From contig NZ_QJKI01000028.1 of the NCBI RefSeq assembly GCF_003201855.1, forward strand, positions 1-45,925: 45,925 nt of DNA, written 5' to 3'. This DNA comes from Rivihabitans pingtungensis. Lineage in GTDB: Bacteria; Pseudomonadota; Gammaproteobacteria; Burkholderiales; Aquaspirillaceae. Position 1 is the first letter of the stretch, and each line of letters begins with the position of its first letter. Positions 26,463 through 35,483 of this stretch are shown piece after piece. A program made the translations under genes and the position numbers. The notes under the pieces were generated by a model. That model ran no database searches. It was not told the DNA's origin and worked only from the letters and a program-made list of their open reading frames with translations.

Positions 26463-26490
26463 CCGGCCCGGCCTTGCCGGGCCGGTTTTT
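26463..26490 (+). terminator. Intrinsic terminator of the type I secretion operon
   Basis: A perfect 10-bp GC stem CCGGCCCGGC/GCCGGGCCGG with a 3-base loop CTT, followed directly by five T residues. It lies 30 bases after the TolC-type stop and ends about 15 bases before rmlC, so rmlC most likely needs another promoter or read-through. Confidence 0.9.
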
Positions 26491-26505
26491 CATCAGGAGA
26501 GAGCC

Positions 26506-27057
26506 ATGCAAATCGTGGAACACGCGCTCAACGGCGCGCTGCTGATCGAACCCCGCGTGTTTGGCGACGAACGCGGGTTTTTCTTTGAAAGTTACAACCA
26601 GCAAGCGTTTGCTGCCGCCAGTGGCCAAACCCTGCCCTTTGTGCAGGACAACCACTCCCGCTCCAGCGCCAATGTGCTGCGCGGCCTGCACTACCAGATC
26701 GAACACGCCCAGGGCAAGCTGGTGCGGGTAATCCATGGCGAAGTGTTCGACGTGGCGGTGGATCTGCGCCGCAGCTCGCCCAGCTTTGGCCAGTGGACCG
26801 GCCATTATCTGTCTGCCGCCAACAAGCGCCAGTTGTGGGTGCCGGCCGGTTTTGCCCATGGTTTTCTGGTGGTCAGCGAAACCGCCGAGCTGCTGTACAA
26901 AACCACTGATTTTTACCGGCCCGAGCACGAGCGCTGCATCGCCTGGAACGACCCGCAACTGAACATCCGCTGGCCGCTGCCAGAAGGCATTGCGCCGATT
27001 GTCTCCGCCAAGGACCGCATCGGCCTGGCGTTTGCCGACGCGCCGAGCTACCCATGA
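26506..27057 (+). CDS. rmlC: dTDP-4-dehydrorhamnose 3,5-epimerase
   Basis: A 183-residue cupin epimerase. FGDERGFFFESYNQQAF, the NHSRSSANVLRGLHYQ block with the catalytic His, GKLVRVIHGEVFDVAVDLR, and the VPAGFAHGF motif are all diagnostic. It makes dTDP-4-keto-L-rhamnose. AGGAGA lies at about 26495, ideal spacing from the ATG at 26506. It overlaps rmlD by 4 bases. rmlA and rmlB are not in the window, so upstream dTDP-sugar enzymes must be encoded elsewhere. Confidence 0.97.
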   Translation: MQIVEHALNGALLIEPRVFGDERGFFFESYNQQAFAAASGQTLPFVQDNHSRSSANVLRGLHYQIEHAQGKLVRVIHGEVFDVAVDLRRSSPSFGQWTGHYLSAANKRQLWVPAGFAHGFLVVSETAELLYKTTDFYRPEHERCIAWNDPQLNIRWPLPEGIAPIVSAKDRIGLAFADAPSYP

Positions 27058-27935
27058 GCGCCCGCCCCATCCTGCTGATTGGCGCCCACGGTCAGCTGGG
27101 CCGCGAGCTGGCGCGCAGCCTGGCGGTGCTGGGCCCGCTGCATGCGCTGGGCCGCGCCGAGCTTGACCTCACCGATGCGGACGCCATCGCCCGTGTGGTG
27201 GACGACGTCCGCCCCGGCCTGATCGTCAACGCCGCCGCCTACACTGCGGTGGACCGCGCCGAAAGCGAGCCCGAGCTGGCCTTCGCCATCAACGCCCGCG
27301 CGCCCGGCCTGCTGGCCGAAGCCGCCGCCCGGCTCGATTGTGGCCTGGTGCACTATTCCACCGATTATGTGTTTTCCGGCGAGGGGACAAGCCCCTGGCG
27401 GGAAAGCGACGCCACTGCGCCGGTGAATGTGTACGGCGCCAGCAAGCTGGCCGGCGAACAGGCCGTGCTGGCCAGTGGCGCCGACGCGCTGATTTTGCGC
27501 ACCAGCTGGGTGTACGGCGGCCCCGGACAGAACTTTGTCAACACCATGCTGCGCCTGGCCGGCGAGCGCGAACGGCTGACCGTGGTGGACGACCAGATTG
27601 GCGCGCCCACCGCCAGCCGTTTTCTGGCCGATGCCACCCTGGCTGCGTTGGCGCAAGACTGGCGCGCCCGCGCCGGGCTGTATCACCTCAGCGCCAGCGG
27701 CGACACCAGCTGGTGCGGCTTTGCCCGCGCCATTGTCGAGCAGGCGCTGGCGCACGGCCAGGCGCTGAAGCTGAGCGCCGCCGACATCGCCCCCATCCCC
27801 AGCAGCAGCTACCCCACCCCGGCGCGCCGCCCGGCCAATTCCCGTTTGGATTGCTCGGCGTTTGAGCAGGCGTTTGCCGTGCATCGCCCGCACTGGCGCG
27901 CGCAGCTGGCCGCGCATTTTGCCAGTCGGGGCTGA
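27054..27935 (+). CDS. rmlD: dTDP-4-dehydrorhamnose reductase
   Basis: A 293-residue SDR reductase: LLIGAHGQLGRELARSL at the NAD(P) site, LDLTDADAI, NAAAYTAVDRAESEPELA, the YSTDYVFSG strand, and VYGASKLAGE (Tyr-x3-Lys). RTSWVYGGPGQNFVNTMLRL is highly diagnostic. It completes dTDP-L-rhamnose, so the cell appears able to make both D-rhamnose (GDP) and L-rhamnose (dTDP). It is translationally coupled to rmlC (ATGA overlap). Confidence 0.97.
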   Translation: MSARPILLIGAHGQLGRELARSLAVLGPLHALGRAELDLTDADAIARVVDDVRPGLIVNAAAYTAVDRAESEPELAFAINARAPGLLAEAAARLDCGLVHYSTDYVFSGEGTSPWRESDATAPVNVYGASKLAGEQAVLASGADALILRTSWVYGGPGQNFVNTMLRLAGERERLTVVDDQIGAPTASRFLADATLAALAQDWRARAGLYHLSASGDTSWCGFARAIVEQALAHGQALKLSAADIAPIPSSSYPTPARRPANSRLDCSAFEQAFAVHRPHWRAQLAAHFASRG

Positions 27936-27983
27936 ACCGCTGGCAATAGCGGTCAGTCAGATGGGTTTTTCTGAAAGCATGTG

Positions 27984-28760
27984 ATGATCTGGCATTGGCA
28001 ATTCGACCCTATCGCCCTGCATGTGGGCCCGCTGCAACTGCACTGGTACGGCGTGCTGTTCGCCCTGGCCTTTGTGCTGGGCCAGCAGCTGCTGGCCTGG
28101 TGTTACCGCCGCGAAGGCTACGACAGCCAGGCGCTGGACAGCCTGATGCCGTGGGCGCTGATTGGCACGGTGCTGGGCGCGCGGCTGGCGCATTGCCTGA
28201 TCTACGACCCGGCCTATTACCTCAGCCAGCCGCTGGCCATCCTGCGGGTGTGGGAAGGCGGGCTGGCCAGCCACGGCGGCGCGTTGGGGCTGATGCTGGC
28301 CTTGTGGCTATACAGCCGCCGCCATCCGCAGCCGGGTTTTGCCTGGCTGCTCGACCGCATCGCACTGCCGGCGGCGCTGGGCGGCGCGCTGGTGCGCTGC
28401 GCCAATTTTCTGAACTCGGAAATCCTCGGCCGCCCAACCGGCGGCGACTGGGGCGTGGTGTTTGCCGCCATTGACCCACTGCCGCGCCACCCGGTGCAGC
28501 TGTACGAAGCCGGCGCCTATCTGCTGATTGCCGCCCTGCTGTGGACGGTGTACCGCCGCCACGGCCGCGCCACCCCCAGCGGCCTGCTGGCCGGGCTGTT
28601 TTTGCTGACGGTGTTTGCCGCCCGCGCGCTGCTGGAAACCCTGAAAACCCCGCAAGCGGCGTATGAAACCGGCTTTGCCGTCAGCGTCGGCCAGTGGCTG
28701 AGCCTGCCGCTGATGGCGCTGGGTCTGTGGCTGGTGTGGCGCGCCAAGCGCCGCGCCTGA
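27984..28760 (+). CDS. lgt: Prolipoprotein diacylglyceryl transferase, divergent type
   Basis: A 258-residue polytopic membrane enzyme with about seven helices that attaches diacylglycerol from phosphatidylglycerol to the lipobox Cys. Conserved pieces: LHWYGVLFALAF at the N terminus, GARLAHCLIYDP, WEGGLASHGGALG, and PRHPVQLYEA. The signature RxGNFxNGE appears instead as VRCANFLNSEILGRPT, keeping the Arg and both Asn but changing two Gly residues. The C-terminal LLETLKTPQAAYE...VGQWLSLP matches a variant best known to me from Bacteroidetes enzymes. A GTG at 27981 is an alternative start one codon earlier. It may be a second or transferred lgt. Confidence 0.88.
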   Translation: MIWHWQFDPIALHVGPLQLHWYGVLFALAFVLGQQLLAWCYRREGYDSQALDSLMPWALIGTVLGARLAHCLIYDPAYYLSQPLAILRVWEGGLASHGGALGLMLALWLYSRRHPQPGFAWLLDRIALPAALGGALVRCANFLNSEILGRPTGGDWGVVFAAIDPLPRHPVQLYEAGAYLLIAALLWTVYRRHGRATPSGLLAGLFLLTVFAARALLETLKTPQAAYETGFAVSVGQWLSLPLMALGLWLVWRAKRRA

Positions 28761-28774
28761 TCCATTGAATGAAT

Positions 28775-29707
28775 TCAGCCCGGCCCCGGCCAGATCTTGC
28801 GCCACGGCGGCTCCGGCTGAAGCAAATCCTCCAGCGCCGCCAAAAACACCTGCACCTTGGGCAGTTGCACCCGGCTGGGGGTGTAGCAGGCGTATAAATG
28901 CTGGCCAAAGCGCACTTGCGGCTGGCAGTCAGGCAGCACCTGGCGCAGGCGGCCGTCGGCCAGCGCTGGCGCGCACAGATACACCGGCAAGATGCTCAAG
29001 CCCTGGCCGGCCAGGGTGGCCTGATACAGGCAGTCGATATTGTTGTACTGCACCCGCCCGCGCACCGGCGCGCTCCATTCTTCACCGCGCGCATCGCGCA
29101 GCCGCCAGTGGCCGTCATCGGTGAGCAGATAGCTGAAACACTGATGCTGGGCCAGCTGCAAAGGGTGCTCCGGCGTCCCGTGGCGGGCCAGATAATCCGG
29201 CGCGGCGCAAATCACCCGCTCCATCTGCAAGAGCGGCTTGGCCACCGCGTCGGCCGGCGGGGTTTGCGTTTGCCGCAGCGCCAGGTCGATGCGGTCGTCC
29301 ACCAAATCCACCATCTGGTCGGTGAGGATCAGCTCGCATTCCAGCTCGGGGTGGCGCTCGGTCAGCGCCGGCAGCAGCGGGGCGATGTATTCGCGGCCAA
29401 AGGTCATGGTGGCGCTGATGCGCAGCAGGCCGCGCGGCGCACTGCCCAGATGGCTGAGCGCGCGCTGCGCGCAGTCCACCGCCGCCACGGCGGCCAGCGC
29501 GTGCGGATAAAACGCCTCGCCGGCCGGCGTGGGCCGCAGGCGGCGGGTGGAGCGCTCGAACAGGCGCGCGCCCAGCGCGGCCTCCAGCTGGCCAATCTGC
29601 CGGCTGACCTGGGCGCGGCTGCACCCCAGCCGCCGCGCGGCGCCGGCCATGCTGCCGCTTTCCACCACCTTGATGAAGCTGTCCCAGCTGTCCAGCCATG
29701 CGCTCAT
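28775..29707 (-). CDS. LysR-family transcriptional regulator
   Basis: A 310-residue LTTR. The N-terminal helix-turn-helix has FIKVVESGSMAGAARRLGCS, SRAQVSRQIGQLE and LFERSTRRLRPTPAGE; the effector domain (about 90-300) has LTDQMVDLVDDRIDLALRQ. I chose the ATG at 29707; the frame extends to 29896 but that region lies in the divergent promoter and under the MFS gene. It is divergent from the MFS transporter with a 106-base gap, the standard layout for control of that exporter. It ends 14 bases from lgt, convergently. Confidence 0.9.
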   Translation of the reverse strand: MSAWLDSWDSFIKVVESGSMAGAARRLGCSRAQVSRQIGQLEAALGARLFERSTRRLRPTPAGEAFYPHALAAVAAVDCAQRALSHLGSAPRGLLRISATMTFGREYIAPLLPALTERHPELECELILTDQMVDLVDDRIDLALRQTQTPPADAVAKPLLQMERVICAAPDYLARHGTPEHPLQLAQHQCFSYLLTDDGHWRLRDARGEEWSAPVRGRVQYNNIDCLYQATLAGQGLSILPVYLCAPALADGRLRQVLPDCQPQVRFGQHLYACYTPSRVQLPKVQVFLAALEDLLQPEPPWRKIWPGPG

Positions 29708-29813
29708 TGTCACGCTTTCATTGACGGTATGCTGCCGATTATCGGCTAGATCGTCACCAGTTGGGCGACTATAGTGGCGCTTTGGCGGTTGCCTGTTCTT
29801 TTTGGAGATGCTC

Positions 29814-31034
29814 ATGTTGCGTTCTTTGCGCGTGCTTAACACCCCGCTGTCGCTCGCCATCACCTTGTCCGCCGCTGGCGTGCTGATGATCACCATGGGC
29901 GCGCGCCAGTCGCTGGGGCTGTTTGTCAGCCCGATTCACGACAGCACCGGCATGGGCGTGGCCGCCATCAGCCTGGCGCTGGCGGTAGGGCAGTTTGCCT
30001 GGGGAGCGATTCAGCCGCTGGCCGGCGCGCTGGCCGACCGCCATGGCCCGCGCGGCGTGCTGTGGGTGGGCGTGCTCACCCTGGCGCTCGGCTGCGCGCT
30101 GACGCCTTGGGTCAGCTCGGGCTTTGGTCTGACGGTCACCCTGGGCTTGCTGGCGGCGATGGGCTCGGGGGTGGGCAGTTTTTCGGTGTTGATCGGCGCG
30201 GCGGCGCAGCAGCTGCCGGCGCAGGCGCGCGGCGCGGCGTCTGGGGTGATCAACGCCGGCGGCTCGTTTGGCCAGTTTATCTTTGCCCCGATTCTGCAAG
30301 GGCTGATCCAGCGCCTGGGCTGGATGGGGGCGATGTGGGGCATGGCGGCGATGACGCTATTGGCGCTGCCGATGGTGGGCCGGCTGACGCGCGGCTACCA
30401 GCCGCCGCCCGCGCCCAGCGCGGCGGAGGGCGGGGTGCTGCGCGCTATCCGCACGGCGATGGCCGACCGCAGCTATCTGCTGCTGCACCTGGGGTTTTTC
30501 ACCTGTGGCTTTCATATTGCCTTTTTGGTCACCCACCTGCCCGGCGAGGTGAATCTGTGCGGCCTGCCGCCGTCGGTGGCCAGCTGGTCGCTGGCCATTA
30601 TCGGCCTGTCGAATATTGTCGGTAGCCTGTACGCCGGGGCGTGCGTGTCGCGCTACCGCAGCAAATATGTGCTGGCGGTGATGTATGGCTCGCGCGCGCT
30701 GCTGATTGCGCTTTACTTGATGGCCCCGGCCACCGCCTGGACCTACTACCTGTTTGCCGCCGGCCTGGGGCTGACCTGGCTGGCCACCGTGCCACCCACC
30801 GCCGCCATCATCGGCAAGCTGTTTGGCGTACGCTACCTGGGCACGCTGTTTGGCCTGACTTTGTTGTCGCACCAGACCGGCGGTTTTCTCGGCGCCTGGC
30901 TGGGTGGGCTGGCCATCACCCATCTGGGGGATTTCACCTGGATGTGGTACGCCGACATGGCGCTGGCGGCGCTGGCGGCGGTGATCAATCTGCCGATTCG
31001 CGAACAGCCGGTCTGGCAGGCGCAGCCGGCATAA
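29814..31034 (+). CDS. MFS transporter
   Basis: A 406-residue major facilitator with about 12 helices. The loop 2-3 motif is LADRHGPRGVLWVG (GxxxDRxGxR-like) and NAGGSFGQFIFAPILQGL lies in helix 5. The C-terminal half keeps FGVRYLGTLFGLTLLSHQTGGFLGAWLGG. Substrate class cannot be read; it resembles carboxylate or sugar-acid exporters and drug exporters alike. I chose the ATG at 29814 because GGAG at about 29804-29807 is 6 bases before it; earlier TTG and ATG codons (29802, 29808) overlap that site. Likely controlled by the divergent LysR. Confidence 0.9.
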   Translation: MLRSLRVLNTPLSLAITLSAAGVLMITMGARQSLGLFVSPIHDSTGMGVAAISLALAVGQFAWGAIQPLAGALADRHGPRGVLWVGVLTLALGCALTPWVSSGFGLTVTLGLLAAMGSGVGSFSVLIGAAAQQLPAQARGAASGVINAGGSFGQFIFAPILQGLIQRLGWMGAMWGMAAMTLLALPMVGRLTRGYQPPPAPSAAEGGVLRAIRTAMADRSYLLLHLGFFTCGFHIAFLVTHLPGEVNLCGLPPSVASWSLAIIGLSNIVGSLYAGACVSRYRSKYVLAVMYGSRALLIALYLMAPATAWTYYLFAAGLGLTWLATVPPTAAIIGKLFGVRYLGTLFGLTLLSHQTGGFLGAWLGGLAITHLGDFTWMWYADMALAALAAVINLPIREQPVWQAQPA

Positions 31035-31052
31035 AAACCGCACATGCACACG

Positions 31053-31076
31053 GCCAGATGGTGAAAACCGTCTGGC
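31053..31076 (+). other. Hairpin after the MFS gene
   Basis: GCCAGATGGT/ACCGTCTGGC with a GAAA tetraloop: ten pairs, one of them G-T. It lies 18 bases after the MFS stop. No T run follows, so it is either a processing or stability structure or a factor-assisted terminator. The rest of the 210-base gap to 31245 shows no gene; TTACACT at about 31164 could be a -10 box. Confidence 0.4.
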
Positions 31077-31244
31077 TGCCATCCAAGCGATGGTCGTCGA
31101 TGACGCCCCATACAAGCCGCCTGCGGGCTACCCCGCGCTGTCGGCATGTCATCTGTTCGCGTTACACTGCGCGCTTGTTGACCTGCGGCCACCGGCCCCA
31201 GGCTTTCGGATGCAACCCAGGCATCCTGCATACAGGCGCGCTTC

Positions 31245-32360
31245 ATGAAACCCGTTTTTACCCTTGCCATGCTCGGCCTGCTGGCCTGCGGGCTGAGTGC
31301 TTGTCAGCCCGACAACTCGCAAGCCAAAAAATCCAGCCCACCAGCCGTCACCATCACCACGGCCCCGCTGAGCCAGCGCCCGCTGGAAGCCCGTATCGGC
31401 AGCCTGGCCAGCATCGAGGCCGTCAATAGTCCGCAAGTGCTGGCAGAAGTGGCTGGGCGCGTGGCGGCGGTAGCGGTGGATGTCGGCGCCCAGGTCAAAC
31501 CCGGCCAGCTGCTATTAACCTTGGATCCGGCCGATTTGCGCAACAGCAAGCTGGCGCAAGATGCTGAAGTGGCCCGGCTGGGCGCGCTGGCCGACCAGCA
31601 GCGGCGCAATGTGGTGCGCTACCGCGATTTATTGACCCAGGGCTTTATCTCCGACGCCAAAATGGACGAGCTGGTGGCCCAGCAACAGGCCATCGAGCAG
31701 CAATGGGCGGCGGCCAAGGCGCAGGCAGCCAATAGCCAGCGCATGGTGGACAAAGCCCAGGTGCGCGCGCCGGTGGCCGGGGCGATTGACACCCGATTGG
31801 TGAATGTCGGCGAGTATGTGACAGTGGGCAAGCCCTTGTTCACCCTGGCCAGCGGCGGCGCGCTGCGCGCGCGCTTTGCTCTGTCCGGGCGCGAGGCGGC
31901 CAGCGTCAAGCCGGGCTTGCTGGTGCGCCTGGAGACCGACGGCGAGCGCTTGAGCTCGCACATCAGCGAAACCCGCCCGGCGATTGACGCGCGCAACGGC
32001 ATGATCGAAGCGCTGGCCCCGCTGCCGGCCGATGGCCCCTGGCGCGCCGGGCTGGCGGTGCACGCCGAGGTAGTGCTGGCCGAGCGCCAGGGCCTGGCGG
32101 CGCCGCAGGTGGCGGTGATTGAGCGCCCGGCCGGCAGCACGGTGTATGTGGTGAAAGGCGATCACGTGGAGGCACGCCGGGTGCGCGTGGGCATTCGCCA
32201 GGATGGCTGGGTGGAATTACTGGACGGCGTACAACCCGGTGAAACATTGGCGGTAGACGGCGCCGGCTTTCTGACTGACAAGGCCAAGGTGAAGCTGGCC
32301 AAACCGGACAAAGACAAACCAGGCAAAGAGAAAACCAGCAAGACGGAGGCCAAGCCATGA
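31245..32360 (+). CDS. RND efflux periplasmic adaptor lipoprotein
   Basis: A 371-residue membrane-fusion protein of an HAE1-type tripartite pump. The signal sequence ends in lipobox LSAC with Cys20, so it is a lipoprotein. Lipoyl halves (VAAVAVDVGAQVKPGQLLLTL and VRAPVAGAIDTRLVNVGEYV) flank a short coiled coil (about 95-160), followed by barrel and membrane-proximal domains, and a Lys/Pro-rich tail. It bridges the RND transporter with an outer-membrane channel. Overlap with the transporter gene is 4 bases. Confidence 0.94.
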   Translation: MKPVFTLAMLGLLACGLSACQPDNSQAKKSSPPAVTITTAPLSQRPLEARIGSLASIEAVNSPQVLAEVAGRVAAVAVDVGAQVKPGQLLLTLDPADLRNSKLAQDAEVARLGALADQQRRNVVRYRDLLTQGFISDAKMDELVAQQQAIEQQWAAAKAQAANSQRMVDKAQVRAPVAGAIDTRLVNVGEYVTVGKPLFTLASGGALRARFALSGREAASVKPGLLVRLETDGERLSSHISETRPAIDARNGMIEALAPLPADGPWRAGLAVHAEVVLAERQGLAAPQVAVIERPAGSTVYVVKGDHVEARRVRVGIRQDGWVELLDGVQPGETLAVDGAGFLTDKAKVKLAKPDKDKPGKEKTSKTEAKP

Positions 32361-35300
32361 AGCTGGCGGAGCTGTCGATTCGCCGCCATGTGCTGGCCTA
32401 TATGCTGTCGGCGGTGCTGGTGCTGTTTGGCCTGATTGCCTATCAAAAAATCGGCGTAGACCGTTACCCGAATATCGAACAGCCGGTGATTTCGATTTCC
32501 ACCACGCTGACTGGCGCCACGCCCGAGGTGATGGACAGCAGCGTGACGCAGATCATCGAAGCGGCGGTCAACAGCGTGCCGGGCATCGACAGCATCGAAT
32601 CCACCTCGCAACCCGGCCGCTCGACGGTGAAAGTCACCTTCAACCTCGACAAGAACATCGACGTGGCGTTCAACGAGGTGCAAGTCAAGGTCAACCAGGC
32701 GCAGCGCCGGCTGCCGGATGATGTGGACATGCCGGTGGTGTCCAAGACCGACGCCAACGGCAGCCCGATTGTCTGGCTGGCGCTGACCGGTGACCGCACC
32801 GAAAAGCAGCTGTATACCTACGCCAACACCGTGGTGAAAAAACAGCTGGAAACCGTCGATGGCGTCGGCGAGGTGGTGCTGCGCGGGCGCGGCGCGCGGG
32901 TGATCCGCGTGGAGCTGGACCCGGTCAAACTGGCCGGCTACAACCTGACGCCGGCCGAGGTGAAATCCGCCTTTGGCCGCGAACACCTGCAACAGCCCGG
33001 CGGCACGGTGGTCAACGGCCCGGCTGAGTTGCTGGTGAATCTGGATCTGGAATTCAAATCGGTGCGGGCGCTGCAAGACCTGGTGGTGGCCTGGCGCGGC
33101 GGCGGCGCCATCCGCCTGGCCGACGTGGCGCGGGTGATCGACGGCGAAGGCGATTTGCGCAGCCTGACCCGCTTTAACGGCAAACCTGCCGTGCTGGTGG
33201 GCATTGTGCGGGTGGCCAACAGCAATACCGTGGCGCTCAGCCAGGCGGTGATCGAGCGGGTGGATGGGCAAATCCGCCCGGCGCTGCCGCCCGGCATCGA
33301 GCTGACCTTGGCGGCCAACGACGCCAGCTTTGTGGTGGAGATGATCGGCGCGCTGAAAGACCATTTATTCGAAGGCACGCTGCTGGCCGGGCTGATTGTC
33401 TGGCTGTTTTTGCGCAGCTTGCGCTCGACCTTGATTATCTCGCTGGCCATCCCGGTGTCGCTGCTGGGCGCGGTGGCGGTGATGTATTTTCTGGGTTACA
33501 CCTTCAACACCGTGACGCTGCTGGGCCTTTTGCTGCTGATTGGCGTGGTGGTGGACGATGCCATCGTGGTGCTGGAAAACATCCACCGCCTGCGTGAGCA
33601 AGGCCACGACAACCCGATTGAAGCGGCGATTCTGGGCAGCCAGCAAGTGGTGTTTGCGGTGATTGCCGCCACGCTGTCGCTGGTGGCGATTTTTGTGCCG
33701 GTGGCGTTTTTGGGCGGCATTGTCGGGCGCCTGTTCAATTCGTTTGCCCTGGTGGTGGCCTGCGGCGTGCTGGTGTCCTTGTTTGTGTCGGTGACGCTGA
33801 CGCCGATGCTGTGCAGCCGTTTTCTGAAAGTGGAGAAACAACACGGCCGGGTGTACGTTTGGCTGGAGCGCGGCTTTCAGGCCATGGAAAACGGCTACCG
33901 GCGGGTGCTGGACTGGACCTTGCGCCACCGTGGCAAGGTGCTGGGCTTTGCCCTGTTGAGCGTGGCCGCCAGCGTGGCGGTGTTCATGCTGCTGAAGTCA
34001 GAATTTTTGCCGGAAGAAGACGAAAGCCGCTTTCTGGTGAATATCAAAACCCCGATTGGCGCGTCTATCCACTACACCAACCAGAAAAGCCGCGAAGTCG
34101 AAGCCATCCTGCTGCGTCACGGCGAGGTGCGCAATCTGCTGACGATTGTTGGTGGTTTCAGCGGCACGCAAGTGAATCAAGCCACCTTTGTGGTGCGTTT
34201 GACCGCCCGGCACACCCGCACCGTACGCCAGGGTGAGCTGCTGGCCAAGGTGCGCAAAGAGCTGGGCCATGTACCGGGCATCCGCGCCTCGGCGTTTCCG
34301 ATTCCCCGGGTGGGTGAAAGTCGCGGCGGCAAGCTACAGTTTGCCGTGATCGGGCCGAATTTAACTGACGTGGCCAAACATGCCGATGCCCTGATGCAGC
34401 GGCTGGGCAGCCAACCCGGTATTGGCCGGCTGGACATCGACCTGGATCTGGAACAACCTCAGTTGTCATTCGACATCGACCGCGCCGCCGCCGCGCGGGT
34501 GGGGGTGTCTACCGAAAGCATCGCCACCGCCTTGAACCTGCTGACCGCAGGCAGTAATGTGGCGAAATTTTCCGATGGCGACGGAGAGCGCTATGATGTG
34601 CGGGTGAAGGCCGCAGACATGGCGATCAGCCGGGCCGAAGACCTCAACGCCATTTATCTGCGCAGCCAGAATGGCGAGCTGGTGCGACTGGACGCCGTGG
34701 TGCGGGTCAAGCGCACCCTGGGCCCCACGCTGATTGCCCGGCAGAACCTGCAATACGCGGCCAATCTGAAAGGCTCGCCCACCCTGGCGCTGGCCGAAGC
34801 GGTGGCCGAGGTACAAACGGCAGCGCGTGACATATTACCCCCTGGTTATCGGGTAGAGATGCAGGGTGAGGCGCGCGAGCTGGCGCGCGGAGGGGGGCAG
34901 GCGGTGTTTATCTTTGGCCTGGCCTCATTGTTGCTGTATATGATTCTGGCCAGCCAGTTCAACTCGTTTGCCCAGCCAGCCGTCATCATGCTGGCCGAGC
35001 CACTGGCGGTGGTGGGCGGCCTGCTGTTGCTGTGGTTGTCCGGGCATACCTTGAACGTGTACTCGATGATCGGGCTGATTTTGCTGATTGGCCTGGTGGC
35101 AAAGAATTCGATCCTGCTGGTGGACGTCACCAACCAGTTTCGGGCAGCCGGTCATGCTGTCGATGATGCCTTGCGGGCCAGTTGCCCCTTGCGGCTGCGC
35201 CCGGTGCTGATGACTTCGCTGACGGTGATCCTGGCCATGCTGCCAGCGGCACTGGGCCTGGGCGCCGGCGCCGAAACCAATGGGCCGCTGGCCGTGGCAG

Positions 35301-35392
35301 TGATTGGTGGCATGATCAGTTCCACGCTGCTCACCCTGGCGGTGGTGCCAGCAGCGTATTCTTTGCTGGAAAACCGTCGACAGGCACAATAA
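32357..35392 (+). CDS. RND efflux transporter (HAE1-type)
   Basis: A 1011-residue inner-membrane proton/drug antiporter with 12 helices and two large periplasmic loops. The start MKLAELSIRRHVLAYMLSAV is followed by YPNIEQPVISISTTLTGATP. Proton-relay residues are seen: Asp400-Asp401 in GVVVDDAIVVLENIHR and Lys916 in LIGLVAKNSILLVD. It may export hydrophobic antimicrobials, but specificity is not shown. No outer-membrane factor and no regulator gene is adjacent; the TolC-type protein at 25023 could supply the channel. Confidence 0.95.
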   Translation: MKLAELSIRRHVLAYMLSAVLVLFGLIAYQKIGVDRYPNIEQPVISISTTLTGATPEVMDSSVTQIIEAAVNSVPGIDSIESTSQPGRSTVKVTFNLDKNIDVAFNEVQVKVNQAQRRLPDDVDMPVVSKTDANGSPIVWLALTGDRTEKQLYTYANTVVKKQLETVDGVGEVVLRGRGARVIRVELDPVKLAGYNLTPAEVKSAFGREHLQQPGGTVVNGPAELLVNLDLEFKSVRALQDLVVAWRGGGAIRLADVARVIDGEGDLRSLTRFNGKPAVLVGIVRVANSNTVALSQAVIERVDGQIRPALPPGIELTLAANDASFVVEMIGALKDHLFEGTLLAGLIVWLFLRSLRSTLIISLAIPVSLLGAVAVMYFLGYTFNTVTLLGLLLLIGVVVDDAIVVLENIHRLREQGHDNPIEAAILGSQQVVFAVIAATLSLVAIFVPVAFLGGIVGRLFNSFALVVACGVLVSLFVSVTLTPMLCSRFLKVEKQHGRVYVWLERGFQAMENGYRRVLDWTLRHRGKVLGFALLSVAASVAVFMLLKSEFLPEEDESRFLVNIKTPIGASIHYTNQKSREVEAILLRHGEVRNLLTIVGGFSGTQVNQATFVVRLTARHTRTVRQGELLAKVRKELGHVPGIRASAFPIPRVGESRGGKLQFAVIGPNLTDVAKHADALMQRLGSQPGIGRLDIDLDLEQPQLSFDIDRAAAARVGVSTESIATALNLLTAGSNVAKFSDGDGERYDVRVKAADMAISRAEDLNAIYLRSQNGELVRLDAVVRVKRTLGPTLIARQNLQYAANLKGSPTLALAEAVAEVQTAARDILPPGYRVEMQGEARELARGGGQAVFIFGLASLLLYMILASQFNSFAQPAVIMLAEPLAVVGGLLLLWLSGHTLNVYSMIGLILLIGLVAKNSILLVDVTNQFRAAGHAVDDALRASCPLRLRPVLMTSLTVILAMLPAALGLGAGAETNGPLAVAVIGGMISSTLLTLAVVPAAYSLLENRRQAQ

Positions 35393-35483
35393 TCTAGTAG
35401 AAATACCTAACCGACTTGCCAGCCCGGTCAGGAATGGCGATGATGATGCCATTCTCGGGACGCCCGAGTGAGGATTGCGCGCA

